DNA from: Stratiolaelaps scimitus
Taxonomy: Eukaryota > Arthropoda > Arachnida > Mesostigmata > Laelapidae
Assembly (NCBI GenBank): GCA_019614645.1
Contig: JABWDB010000017.1
Coordinates: 1,240,001-1,304,000, forward strand
DNA: 64,000 nucleotides
Direction of reading: 5' to 3'
Below the pieces are notes generated by a model. The model worked only from the letters and a program-made list of their open reading frames with translations. It made no database searches and was not told where the DNA came from. How positions within the stretch are numbered: position 1 is the stretch's first letter; every line of letters starts with the position of its first letter. Below, piece by piece: positions 25,435 through 36,810 of the stretch. The translations under genes were made by a program, and so were the position numbers.

Positions 25435-26066
25435 TTAGTATAGAGATATTTCGTTCGTTAAAGTTTCTATTTTTACTTGCGCCGAAAGTATTTCTTTGGC
25501 ACAGAACTGCTTCTCTTCTTGAAACATAGTTTGTAGTTATAGCAAACCCGTCTCGTCGAAAGTACTGTTTCCATGATATACTTGAAGAAGAGTGGAAAAT
25601 CCAAGTGGGTTACTCATACACCTGAGATTAATTTCAAATGAAGAAGAGCACTTTTTTTTAGAAATATCTACCAAGTGTTTCCATGCAACAGAGCCTAAGT
25701 CCTCTTTACTAAAATTAGGGAAATCGCGCATAATACCTTTGGGAAATTCGCAAACGAAACGCATAAATAGTGCATTCAAAGAGGTGGACTACGAGTAGAA
25801 GGGTATGTACTCATACAAAATATGAACTTACGTTGAATTTCTTGACGCAAACCCACTTTAGACCTACGGTATTCTGTACGGGAATCGCATATGTTAGTTA
25901 AATTCTCAGTGAGGTTGCGAATTTCGTTCTTATAGTTTTACTTATTGTGCAGAGCACTGTAAGGACACTCTTTTTCACGAGAACCTTTCATATATTCATC
26001 CAGGTCCCGTTGTTTTGCACCTTGAGGGAAGCGAAACATTAGCCTTCTTTGCTCTACTTTAGCATG
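25435..26066 (-). pseudogene. broken coding region of unknown family
   Basis: On the minus strand a protein-like frame contains KVEQRRLMFRFPQGAKQRD and, after one in-frame TAA, NYKNEIRNLTENLTNICD. After a change of frame near 25790-25800 it continues for 84 codons (includes EFPKGIMRDFPNFSKEDLG and AWKHLVDISKKKCSSSFE), meets a second in-frame TAA at 25537-25539, then resumes with FQEEKQFCAKEILSAQVK. Sense codons dominate on both sides of each break, which is the pattern of a decayed gene. The frame change can also be read as a 43-bp intron (GTAAGT to CTCGTAG, 25831 to 25789), so part could be an expressed multi-exon gene. The origin (host gene, mobile element or old viral insertion) is not known. 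Confidence 0.4.
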
Positions 26067-28297
26067 TTACTTGCGCCTGTACCCTTGAAAACGACCCACT
26101 TATATAATGTTCATTGGATTTCTGAATGACAGAATGAAACGAACGCGCTTGTGAACCGAAGCAAATATCTTGCACCGCGCCTGGTTAGAGTGGTTCACTC
26201 TCCAATGGCAAAAAAAGAGGTGCACTCTCTTGTGTGACACTGTTCTAAGCACCTCTCTATTCGTTGTTGCTTCTCGCAGCGAGACTCTGAGATGTACCTA
26301 TAACTTACACGTATTTAGTGACCCCATTTACCCGAGAACACTCAAAACGCCTAAGTGACAAAGTGAGAGATCCCCACTTTACCATTGTATCATGCACCCC
26401 CTTGACTTAAATGAAAATGCTCTCGAATTGAATTGAATTAAAACGCAGTTTTTCCCATATGGAGTCCGATATGTATTATATTCCGGACCACTCCCGCATC
26501 ACCACTGTACAAAAGAAACTCAGTGACAACCTCGCGCGCCAGTCAAACAATGTTCTACTAAAGCTCGATCAAAGCATCCACCAGTGTATAGTGATTATCA
26601 CCGATACTTCCGCTCTGACTTCTGAAGTCTCAACAAGGCCCATTTCTCTTAACATGTCAATCTCTCACCAATACAGGTGCTATACATGTTAGAAGAGCAT
26701 ATTATCACATGTGTACTACCTGCACCGAAAATCCTTAAGGTGCTACGTGCACATTCACGAACCAGTAACATGTTTTTTGGTGACAATAAAAATATATGAT
26801 AAGTATTTTTTCGTTCGTAGACATGCATAAAACATTTTTTCGAACGCATTTTCCACGAGCCGTGTGTCGTGCTACATCTACCCTGCAAACCGCCAATGTG
26901 CGATTGAAACGAGCTCTTATAAAACCTCCGTTCTCATGCAAACCGCCCTCGGTTATCCCTTTTGGATGTGTCAGTATCGACGAGCCTAGGGGTTCCGGCG
27001 TTCCAACGGAGGAAGGACAACACCATCCCTACGGGTGCTCGTTTTGTGCGGCGCTTCGGCGCGAATCCACAAACCTTCATGGCGTTAGACACCCACAACG
27101 CACTACTCTGTCAACTCTGGAAGAGTTCCTCGCGAGATTTCAGCTTCCAGCGGGGCAAACATTCGTCAAGCGTACGTGCTCCTGGGAGTGAACGCCTGTC
27201 CGCACACTCTGACTGCCGCTGGTAGCAGAGGTGGAATGCGAAAGTTGCTTACGCCCCTTAACTCCTTCTACTCGGAACTGGGAACTAGACCTCAACTGGA
27301 ATAGCTGGCATAACTAGCATATCCACTACCGGAGCGCCTAGCATATATTTATTTTTTCCACCTATGCACATTATGATGACATATGTACAAGCCAATTTTT
27401 GTAAATGCAAAGTGTTTCCACGTTTGACCAAAAATCTATTTATTATAGTATGCTAGCAGCGGCAGCCGACCACAGATTACATCGTATAAAGAGGTAATAG
27501 TCCTTTGCAAGTTAAAAATGATAATTAAAAATTTCTTGTATATATGTATATCTACAAAAATGTTTTAATTCACTTTTTCAATTCACGTCTTTTTAATTCA
27601 CTTTGTAAACTGACTTTTGTGGTTACGTTTTCATGGGACATGCTTTCATGTTGACTCGTGTCTGATGTTGATTCATGAACGTTATCAGGTGATTATATAT
27701 ATATATATATATATATATGTGACATAAGGTTGTTGTTGGGTAAGATTTGAAAATGAGTCAGCGGCTGTGAACAAAGCATTTTTAACCTACGTCTTCCTTG
27801 AGGGGCGCGTTTTTTCACCTTGATACTGACTCATTTATTTACCTGGCTGTCCTTAGTTATTGCTGTATCTGAGCGCTCGAATCTGTTGCTGTAATTATTA
27901 TTATCCGCCATCGAGTGTGATTGATTCTGCTCCGCTTCCCCGCCCTGATCGGTTCCTTCCTATACATGTACGATTCATACGACTATTCGTCTTCTTGGTG
28001 TTGGACTAAGAGACCTCGGCCTGTTTGCAGTGCTTGTCCATAGGATGGGCTAAGTACGGGTCTCAATTTCGCTGAGAATTTGTCTATCACACCGGCTCAG
28101 GCTGAGCAATGTGGTGAGCTCATGTGAATTGGCGTGATACGAGTGACAAATAAAAATTGACTTCTTCTGAATCAAGAACTGGACTGAACAATCGACGTAG
28201 TAGGTGTACGCTTATGCTACCGTATACTATGGATGCTGGTGCATGGCAAACGTATATTTTCTGTACACGTGCCTGTCTTTGGTGGTATAGGCCTTAC
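26067..28297. other. noncoding stretch
   Basis: No gene is supported. Weak exon-like segments on the minus strand (for example 26309-26350, 13 codons between an acceptor and GTAAGT) were judged too short to call. An (AT)n run occupies 27693-27718. Confidence 0.4.
27693..27718 (+). repeat. (AT)n microsatellite
   Basis: About 13 AT units. Confidence 0.85.
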
Positions 28298-28382
28298 CGA
28301 GGAGTTTCTTTCTTTTGATTTTTCATCATGATTTCGTTCTTATATGAGCTTTCTTTGTGTTGTAGTTTCAAATACAGTTGGA
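28298..28382 (-). CDS. candidate internal exon, lysine-rich, unrecognised
   Basis: On the minus strand an excellent acceptor (CCGTGTTTTGTTTCAG) and a donor (TCG then GTAAGG) bound 85 bp. Only one frame is open: 2 bases, 27 codons, 2 bases. The product (starts QLYLKLQHKESSYKNEI, ends KNQKKETPR) is charged and helix-prone. The other two frames contain stops. It lies 5 kb downstream of the candidate first coding exon at 33326-33400, but their phases do not join directly, so at least one more exon would be needed. Confidence 0.35.
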
Positions 28383-28603
28383 CTGAAACAAAACACGGCT
28401 TTTTCATGAGATTGATTGAAATTGAACCGTTTGCCTGACACAGTGTGGGAACAATGCGTAGTACATAAAATCGTTACTGCCGGGTACCTATCCGATGGCC
28501 TGGTATCATAGAACAGGACATCTCGAAAGTCATAGAACAGCATTTATTCACAATAAGCCATTTACGCTATTTATTTCTTACACGTTTTCTTTCACATTTA
28601 CAG

Positions 28604-28697
28604 ACGCATGAATGACATCATGTCATACAGCTCGATGCCTCATGATGCAATGCAGAGCTGTTTCTCCATATGTTCGGCATCATTCGTACAACGTTAG
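28604..28697 (+). CDS. candidate terminal exon, 30 codons
   Basis: A very strong plus-strand acceptor (TTTTCTTTCACATTTACAG, ending at 28603) is followed by one base, 30 codons and TAG. The product begins RMNDIMSYSSMPHDAMQSC. No polyadenylation signal was seen close by. It may be a genuine 3' exon or a chance acceptor. Confidence 0.22.
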
Positions 28698-28699
28698 AC

Positions 28700-30480
28700 T
28701 CCGCCAGGCACCACACAGTTCGGTTACGCGCGCGGGAGCTATGTTACAGGCTGCTAAGGCCATTCAAGGCCAGGGCCGTATCCATCCTGGCTGGCGGAGT
28801 GTACACGAGTATCCTTGATAGGCAGTCTCGCCTGAACAGGTTCCCATTCGCGTTTCTGGCCAGCGTTGCTTCTAGCGTAGCTCCCGTCCGGGAGTCCCGC
28901 AAGGAGGAAGGATGTGAGCGGGACAGAATAAGCAGAAGCCAGAATAAGCAGGAAGTGTCGCGAAGGTCGGACGCTCTAAGAAGGACTAGAAGGAAACGAG
29001 ACACCGAAACGCAGGGTGTTGGCTGTCTTTGTCTCCTGATAGAAATTGATGACCATTCGCGGTGGCCACGCTCCGCTCCACTCCTCGCCGCTATGCGGTA
29101 GGTGAACACACCGAAACGGACCGGTGTCCGCGCGCGCCGTAGGATAAAAATATGGCTTCGTCTTTCGGTCGTTGCACGCTCCGCTTTCCAAGGCCGCAGC
29201 ATCAGAAGCCGACGTCGCGCTACAGCGGGATCGTACACACACGATAGCCACTGGTGTCCCTCGTGCGGCGTGTGAGAGAAGCTTGCGGGCGACGTTCCTG
29301 TCGTGGGGTTCAAGGTGGATCCGAGGCGAGAGGGTAGCACTAAGGAAAATCGGCAATGGGGGCATGCCAGCCTTGGCTCCTAAGAGAGAAATAAGAGCCA
29401 GAGAGAAAAAGAGCCATAGCTCGAGAGAACGAGAGATGTAGAGTCGTTTCTCCTTGAGGCTGCGATCGGTGGTGAAGCCAGGCAGCAACGCAAGCCAAGG
29501 AGTACGTGGGAGCAGGACGCATCAGCCCCATCGCTGCTGCTCTCGTCGTACGGCTTGGAGTGGGTAAGGGGCAAATGGGTGGGCAACGAAGGAACACCAG
29601 CAGGTTCGAAGTTGGAAGTGAAATAGAAGAAAAAAACGAGCGCAGGACGCTTCGGGGGGGGCTAAGGTGGGTCGATCGAATGGGGAAATATGTGGCGCCC
29701 CGGAGAAGAGGGAGAACGTCTGTGAGAAAAATAGTAAAGATGGAGATGAGTTCTCGAGCTGCAGCACAGGCCTGCGTCCTGCTCCCCTCAACGGCAGGAA
29801 CCGAACCGAGGAAGGAGCCTCCCTCCTGCCGAGAACCCGGCCGGCGACCCTGCTGGGCCGACGGCACGAACGAGCGAACGGTCAAATAGAAGAAGTAAGC
29901 ACGCAGCAAGGCAAGCAGATGAACGTACAGACCGACAAACGGCCGGACGGACAAGGAAAACAATTTATTTTTCAAGGCCCCGGCCGCCCTTCAGTCAGTA
30001 CCTTCACTCACAGGTAGCGCATCCTATTCTCGCAGACAGTTCTCAATCGAATGCGCACGCTGTTCAGCATCCAGCGAGAGCCAGCGAGAGCCGGCCGAAC
30101 ACAGCACAACGGAACAGAACGCATCCTCACTCGTCCCGAAGGCGTCCGGGGCCACCTCGAACGCGTCGAGGGCTGGCTAGCCGACCGATGCCGCAATGAC
30201 GCACAACCTTCAACGATTACACTACTACTAGGGGCTCTTCCAACCGTCGTCTTTTTTGCCGTCTTCGTCATTCCCCTCGCGCCCGTACTGCCACATCGCC
30301 GAGCCCCTCAACCGCCAGAGCTCCACAGCTCAGCTCGCCGGTTGCGCCCGAATTGACGAATTGCCTTCGAACGACATTCAAATCTGTTCGCACTTGAGGC
30401 GGGTACAGCACCGCAGCAGAGGGAAGCAGCTGGTGGACGACAGACAATAAACGGGCGGGGAAAGGAGAGAAGACGGGGCG
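28700..30480. other. GC/CpG-rich block, promoter-like
   Basis: This is the most GC- and CpG-rich part of the window. Frames of 100-210 codons are open in several registers on both strands, mostly low complexity (Arg/Ser/Pro/Leu-rich), as expected when stops are rare. A minus-strand candidate first exon is listed at 30012-30271. The simplest reading is a CpG-rich promoter and 5'-exon zone for a minus-strand and perhaps also a plus-strand gene. Confidence 0.35.
30012..30271 (-). CDS. candidate first coding exon, unrecognised
   Basis: An ATG at 30271 (purine at -3) opens 86 codons that run to a consensus donor (CTACCT then GTGAGT, GT at 30011-30010). The product begins MTKTAKKTTVGRAPSSS and is rich in Arg and Ser, typical of both disordered N-termini and chance frames in GC-rich DNA. 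No domain was recognised. It would be the first exon of a minus-strand gene driven from the CpG-rich block. Confidence 0.2.
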
Positions 30481-31002
30481 GACAGGCTAACGCCCTGCGC
30501 TGGCGTTCGTAGCAATTGAACAGATACTTTACACAGATACTCGTGTATATTACTGATTTGCATATTATGGGCACATAAGCGATGCCAACTTTGTGTCCGC
30601 AGTCATTCTCACTTGATTCGCACCAATAATTTAATATGTTGAAATACGCAATAATGCTAAACGAGAATAGGTCGAAGACCACTGAGCCAAAATTAGTTAG
30701 CACATGTTTTCAATTGGTACTTACAGCTGAAGTTATATATCTGCATGGTAATATAATGCAAGACATCTATGTTTGTGAAGAAGAGCATTTACAAAAAAAA
30801 ACCCCTCGCGTGCCTCATCCACGCTAGCGTCACTCTGGTTAGAATACATGCTGTACGTTTGAAAAGCATGCCTTTACGACCCCGAACGTAAGGAAGTATC
30901 TTTCTCGTGCACAGCTTCAGCATAACGTCTACGGCCGTCCATGCCATTTTAAAGAAACTAACAGGCTTTTCATAGCCATTTCACGAACCCTATTGCTCGC
31001 AG

Positions 31003-31416
31003 GCGAATGCCGTGCGAGAGGACCATGGAACGCAGGGGAAGTCCGTTCTCTGTAAGGCAGACTCGTTTTTAGGCATGACGAATCGGGTTATGTCCGTTGC
31101 CGGTAGACACAGCTTGTGGGGAGCTTTCGAGATCTCCAGGGAAGCCTTACCGCTATTCCGAGAAGAAGCGACGCGTATACGACATCCGGTAACGAGTGAG
31201 ACATTTGCCCTCAACTCTTCCTTAGCTTTCCCTCAATCCCCTCTGGCGACTGACTTCTTTGGAGCAGTGCGTCTCCCATTAGAAAGGGCAATGTATTCTA
31301 GGAAAACGCCTTGCCAGTTATTGTTGTTATTTTTGTTGTTGTCCCTGCTCCTGCTTTTAGCACTGCAGCCAGCTAACATGTCAACCGAGGAACGAGATCT
31401 TCGCAGTGACATCTGA
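31003..31416 (+). CDS. candidate terminal exon with leucine-rich helix
   Basis: An acceptor (CCCTATTGCTCGCAG, ending at 31002) is followed in frame by 137 codons and TGA. Toward the end lies a run of leucines (CQLLLLFLLLSLLLLLAL) that would make a transmembrane helix close to the C-terminus, followed by ANMSTEERDLRSDI. The DNA under that run is TTG/CTG-rich and also forms a very strong pyrimidine tract ending in TTTTAG, so the real exon may begin only there. The minus strand is partly open too. No family was recognised. Confidence 0.22.
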   Translation, partial: ANAVREDHGTQGKSVLCKADSFLGMTNRVMSVAGRHSLWGAFEISREALPLFREEATRIRHPVTSETFALNSSLAFPQSPLATDFFGAVRLPLERAMYSRKTPCQLLLLFLLLSLLLLLALQPANMSTEERDLRSDI

Positions 31417-33124
31417 ATGTGTGTGCCGTCAACTGGGCTGTGGACGCTCCGATATAATTTATCATGTTGACGGACTAGAGAAGATTGAACATTACACAAC
31501 TGACGATATTTACCTGGCGCGGTAACTAAATATAAAAATTGTCCACTTACGAAATGCTTCGTAATTCACATCAACGCTGGTGTAGAGTTCCAACGTGGAA
31601 CATCATACATACAATTTAGTTTAAAGGTAGATACACATCTAGCTCGTAGTTTCAGTTTGACTTTACTTGGCATAGGTTTGGTTAGACAAAGGAGTTTCCG
31701 TTGGCACCTGCCCGACTGAGTTTTACGACTGAGTGATAAGCATTGTCATCATGAGCAAGCATCCTAAGAGATTTTTCGTTTTTGCCAATATTTCTGAATA
31801 GATAATACATGTACAATAGCTTTGACCAGAAACACAGCTTTCACATTTCACAGTTAGGCTCTGCGATATCAATCCGAATGCTTAAAGTATTTAAAGGACC
31901 AAATGTCCGAATTTAATATATTCCACCACTTTATAATAATACAACCTAGACACAGCGTGCCAGCCATCACCAGCGGCGTCTTGCTACCGCCTTGTGGGCA
32001 ACGAACATGAGTGCCATACGTATGCATATGCTAGTATGCGCCAGCCACCTTGTCTCTCGGACAAGGAAAACCTGATCATATGCAGACGAAAACACTTGCA
32101 ACACTAGATCCCAGTCGAAGGACATGGTATGCTTTGAATTAGCTCACAAGGGCGTCGTGGTGGTATGTGCTATATGGTATTCGTATGGATCATTCCATGC
32201 TCTGCAAGACTCCCCAGCAATACCGACCTCGGGAAGTTAAACTGCCCCCCTGGGTACTATGGATCCACTAATGGCTACGGCCATAATTCTCTGTGCGCCC
32301 GGTGGCTGACTGTGGGCCGCAGTGCCACATCGCCCATATGAAACAACTCATCAACTATACCGTGCACATCAAACGTGGTGGCAGCCGGCCATCCCATGAA
32401 TACCCGATGATGCTCTGCAAGCATATTCTGTATTATATAGCTTGCTATCTGTGTAGGGGAAGACGCGAGGCATTGCTATGCGTGTTGTCCAAAAAAATTA
32501 TGGCTCACTATAAAACCTATTTATTTGCAGAAAACGGAATGCTTAATGTTTTTTGTAGCATGTGGAGGTGACAATGAATTTGAACCACACTTCATTGCCC
32601 AATAGAATGGTGTCGGAGCAGCAGTTAGAGAGGCCATATCTTTAAATTCAACGCTATTTCATGCGTGTACTATTATATTAAACATTGCAAACTCACACAT
32701 GGTGTAATGGCCCTTCAACGAGGTTCCCTTGACAACCGTCTCACTCCGGGTAGGTTGATCAATTACCAGGCATGAGCGGCCTACCGCGGAAGATCGTTTT
32801 GGCAGTTCGCGGGCCTTCTCCCTATATGCCAACAGGATATGCAACGACACAACCACAACGTAATTTTTGAGGCCAGTCTACCCACTGCACAACTTTGCTT
32901 TGAAGTCTTAGGCTTTACTTTTTCCGCTATATAATGGTAAAGCCCATAGGATTACAAAGGGATTATACAGGGTGCGCCAAACGACTACTACAGCTTCTCA
33001 GACTAATTTTCCTGTTGGGATAAAAGATGCAAAGCTTCGGACATTGGAACAATCTGCCAAAACGTTTTCCATCGCTCGGGTTTGTCATCGTTCTGTTCTT
33101 TCGGTACCCCTAGCCTGTCGAGCT
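31417..33124. other. noncoding stretch
   Basis: AT-moderate DNA without a supported gene. Near 32964-32985 there is TATACAGGGTGCGCCA, which resembles the end of some Tc1/mariner-like elements, but no inverted partner was found. Confidence 0.4.
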
Positions 33125-33262
33125 CGCTGGCGTGGTGCATCCCTATGCGCCTTACAATCGGAGGAGACACGTAGATGCACATGTTCGATCCCCACTGGTG
33201 CACATTTGCATTTAGAAGGGGTCCGTCTTATGAAAAACAGCAATACACCTACAACGAAGTTA
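33125..33262 (+). repeat. SINE-like family A, copy 2
   Basis: It contains GTAGATGCACATGTTCGATC followed by CCCAC and then TTGCATTTAGAAGGGGTCCG and TCTTATGAAAAACAGCAATAC, in the same order as copies 1 and 3. The 3' stem seen in other copies is not clear here. If the minus-strand exon at 33326 is real, this copy sits in its first intron in antisense orientation. Confidence 0.5.
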
Positions 33263-33325
33263 GCGGATAGACGAGCCTTCGAAGATGTCCGCCATCGAAT
33301 GTCGCTTGCAATTAGTTTTACTTAC

Positions 33326-33400
33326 AGCGAATCCGTCCACTGCTAACGTTTCGATCTCCGTATCGCGTAGCTTGCCTCTGATGACTTTTGACTTCGCCAT
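33326..33400 (-). CDS. candidate first coding exon, 25 codons
   Basis: On the minus strand an ATG in strong context (GGG before, G after; in-frame TAG five codons upstream) opens exactly 25 codons ending at a consensus donor (TTCGCT then GTAAGTA). The product starts MAKSKVIRGKLRDTEIETL and ends AVDGFA. Codons of the form purine-any-pyrimidine are frequent. The exon ends in phase 0. No protein family was recognised from so short a piece. Downstream exons should lie at lower coordinates. Confidence 0.4.
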
Positions 33401-34409
33401 CCCGGTGATCGCCTACCAGGCGTTTACGCCCCCGATCCCAATATCCCATGTCCCCCACATTCGCAGCGGCTGAAAACAGCCTTTGGATGCCAACGGACGT
33501 CTACTCGCGCCATGAGAGTTGAGTTCAAGGTACTCAACGATCTACCCCGTTCGCCTGCTGTGCGGGTAATGAACATCGACGAGGATTCTAACGGCGTATA
33601 GGCGGACGAAGGGAGCGCTGGCACAGCACGTAGACGATCGAGGTATTTAGCTGCCGGGATGGGTCTTCAAAGTGACGAACCTGCTACATAGTGGGGTAGT
33701 CCTACGACCGCCGTCAGTGCAATGCAAGCAAAAGTAGGTAAGGTCGTTTTGGCTCGGACAGACCCTGAACGTCTTCTCTCCTTGATTGGTTTTTGTGACG
33801 AGCACCAGTGCAGTGGAGTGCAAACAGTAGATGTCGTGGCCGCTATCCCGCGAAGAAGCACCGCTGTCCCGAACGACCGACTTTCTTCGGTTTTTGTCTC
33901 AGGTAGGTTGTACATGGGATCCTCCTCCACTTCTCGTTACCTCTTCGCAGCACACTCGAGCTCATTGTTCTGGCCTACTGCGGTAGAATAGAAACTCGGT
34001 TGAGAGTTGGGTAGAGGGGGGCATAGCCAGACAGAACGGAAATGTCTCAATGCCGGCACCATAAAGGATCCGGAAGCATACTAGCCACGTACTAGCCAGT
34101 TTGACATCATCGTCCGTGTCGAGAAATAGAACGGTCGAAGAAGGTGGAATTTCAAAGCAACAATTTCTCGTAGAGCCAATACTCTCACATGACCGTATTT
34201 GAACTCATACGACTATTATATAATGAGTTGGACTTCATTATGAGGTTTTCTACAGATAAATGTTTACCGAAACTGGAAAATCAATATCCGGAAGTCTTGT
34301 GAGATGTTATTTGATGTTATTTTGATTTGTAATGCATGCAGTCTTACCGGCTATGTAAGCGTTCGAAAAATTCCGGGGCAGGCACGGCTTCTGGTTGATG
34401 AGAGCCACC

Positions 34410-34501
34410 GGCATACGCAGCTTTTGACATTTGCTGTCCTATGTATCCAGATCCAGGCATACGCAGCTTTTGACATTTGCTGTCCTATGTATCCAGATCC
34501 T
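34410..34501 (+). repeat. 46-bp tandem duplication
   Basis: Two head-to-tail copies, 34410-34455 and 34456-34501, each starting GGCATACGCAGCTTTTGACA and nearly identical. The similarity implies a recent duplication. Confidence 0.9.
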
Positions 34502-34512
34502 GGTTACGATAT

Positions 34513-34588
34513 GTCTCAGACTATCCTGACCACGTTGTTAGTCAGATTGTCCTGACCGTTTTATAAGTCAGATTATTCTGACCTTGTT
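34513..34588 (+). repeat. degenerate minisatellite, about 25-bp unit
   Basis: Three imperfect copies built around AGTCAGATTnTCCTGACC follow each other directly after the 46-bp duplication. Units contain short self-complementary stretches (GTCAG and CTGAC). Confidence 0.7.
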
Positions 34589-34667
34589 GTATATACACCT
34601 TTTATTCAAATTTTTTTTTTGCGAGAACTTAAGCATTGTGAAACTGCAGTTCCGAAAATAAACCACT

Positions 34668-34691
34668 AATGAAATGAAATGAAATGAAATG
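34668..34691 (+). repeat. (GAAAT)n microsatellite
   Basis: About five units of GAAAT. Confidence 0.85.
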
Positions 34692-35224
34692 TACTTATCC
34701 TGCTCTGCCAATCACTTCGAGTAAGTTGAAGTTACCTGAATTTGTTTCAACGGGTCGACTAATGCCTCAGACTGCTAGCTATTTAATTGCCTTTGATCCC
34801 TGAGTTGTCTACTGTGACGTGTATCTTGGTACTGGAGCAGTTGGTCCTGTAGAAGTATAGTTCTAGGCTACGCCTACAGGAAGGTTTCCTCTAGTAACCT
34901 CAGCGCAGATTAACGAAGCGATGTCGTGTAAACAATGTATACATTTATAGACTACTATTATAATTAGTATTATGTGGATTAGGGGCCAATAATCAGCATC
35001 AACATCACCGCAGCACAGCTGCCGCACACCTGTGAAAAAGCCGGTCTGAAGGCAGTTCTACAATACAAACTTTGGTTCACTAACGAAACGCCCGATTTTT
35101 ACAACGCTTAAATTCTCGGTATATCACCACACTGCGGGATTCGAAACTGCAGCCAGCGATACAGCTTCTTACAGCCAGCGATAACGTCGTAGCAACTGCT
35201 ACGAGCGTAAATTTGGCTCGTATA

Positions 35225-35740
35225 TTAACCATCGGATTGCTCGAGGTTGCAAAGGGTCGATACCGTCTCCTGCGATTTCGGCCTCCCGTTTCTTGTCACC
35301 AACAGTCCCGCGTCTTGCAAGGCATCCACCGTTTCGGACCGCGGTCCTGCATTCAGCCAACCTAGTAGACCAGCACACCAGTCGTGTCCAGCGGCTCTAG
35401 CGATCTGTCTGTAAGAATAGGAACTTGTTCCATCACTTGCCACACCGTTTTCGAGTTCGGCTGAGTCGACACCGCCACTGCCACCACCAACGATTCCTTT
35501 CAGCTTGCCTATCTCGCCGGCGTACCTCGATACCGATGGGCGCCGGTGGCCGGTCTGCCGCTGGCGCCGAACCTTCAGCAAGCAGCGTCACTTCCAGATG
35601 TAGCGACAACGGCGTCGTCAGCAGCAGCAGCAGCCTCCGCCGCCGCAGTTCACCAGTCAAGCAAACTCCACCATTCTTGTCCTTCTTCATGCGCCGTCCT
35701 GTGTCCACCATCCGCTGTGATCGATTGCTTTAGCCAGTAG
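35225..35740. other. possible coding block, strand uncertain
   Basis: Both strands look protein-like. Minus: a frame ending in TAA at 35225 gives GIVGGGSGGVDSAELENG and later ARAAGHDWCAGLLGWLNAG; an internal acceptor (TTCCTATTCTTACAG) could start a shorter exon. Plus: an acceptor (GATTCCTTTCAG, ending at 35500) opens a frame to a donor-like GTAGGT near 35738, giving a product with an alanine run (VATTASSAAAAASAAAV). GCA/GCC trinucleotide repeats underlie the alanines. Only one can be right, and neither was recognised. Confidence 0.25.
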
Positions 35741-36810
35741 GTGCCGGCGGGGCCCATAGCGTACAGGTAGTGATGGAGCCATGCCGTTCGCCAACAGCAT
35801 GTTCTGTGGTTCGTCTTTTCGTCACCTGATGATGTTTCGGAGTCCGCTATCGTAAACTGCTCTAAAGGCAGATAAATGGTCACGGGTATGAGAATACATT
35901 CGACCGCAAGCACTGCAGATGATTCAGATGCACAGGCTCGCTGGTCGACACATTAATTGTTAGATCGTTTCCAACCAATCAGCTGCAGTCAGTAGATGCG
36001 AAGTATGAGTGGTTAAAACATTTTACAAGTGGGAGCAGTTTACACTGTATCGCGCCGTAATAGCCTAGTGGTCTATGTGAAGTCTGCCTGTTCGTGTATT
36101 GAACATGACCTCGACGCAGCGCCTTTCACAGCGCATGCGTCTGTATAATATGATATTCGTGTGTCACTCTGTATCGTTTGCTAGACAGAATCGAGTCATT
36201 GGGGGGGGGGGCAGAGAGAGAGATGTGCTTGGTTCAACTCCGTCTTGTGTTTTCTCCGCTGCGCGTTACCTCTTCCAATCGTCGAAACAGCAGATGGACT
36301 AGACCGACCTGACGCGAAGGCCGTAGGCCCGGACGTCTAAAGCCTTCCCTTAAGATCGATATTAACTGAAACAGGTGATGAATGGCACTAAGAAGAGTGA
36401 CGAGGGGTTGCTAGTGCTGACGATGTCGGCAGATCGGAGGTGGTCGGACACCGGCAGTTGCGTTGCTGACAGAAGCGAAGCCAGGCGGGATTGAACACTG
36501 CAGGGTCGAAGCAGCCTTCATCATGCGATTACTCTGTGAGGGCAGTACACAACCTATGCTGTCACGGACACTGATATTGGCCGAAGCCTTAAGCAGAGAG
36601 AAAGCTTGATATCTGGGAGAGGCGAGAAGTGACCTCTTCGATTTCCATATCTCCATTCCTACATAGTGTAAGCAATATCTAGCGGCTATCTGTTAGACAA
36701 TTAGAATGTCATGCCAGGGATGCGCAAGCTTTGGGTTTAGGAAGGAAGTGACGGTGTGTTCAAATCTGCGCTTGTGCACGTACTATAATAAGGGCAATTT
36801 AATCTTTTGA

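Larger units (their letters stand above)
33401..35224. other. noncoding stretch with tandem repeats
   Basis: ORFs here are short and overlap on both strands. The region holds a duplicated 46-bp unit, a degenerate minisatellite just after it and a pentanucleotide run, all listed separately. Confidence 0.4.

Noticed and set aside
26309..26350. 42-bp minus-strand exon-like segment between an acceptor and GTAAGT
   Set aside because: Thirteen codons only, and its phase conflicts with the neighbouring candidates.
29340..29975. 211-codon minus-strand ORF in the CpG-rich block
   Set aside because: Several overlapping frames on both strands are open in this GC-rich sequence; the product is low complexity with no domain or splice support.
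34348..34390. 43-bp minus-strand exon-like segment (acceptor, GTAAGA donor)
   Set aside because: Only 14 codons with one further base; too short to separate from chance without transcript data.
36067..36242. A-box-like TAGCCTAGTGG and B-box-like GGTTCAACTCC
   Set aside because: The two are 165 bases apart, far more than in a tRNA or SINE head, and no body or duplication was found.
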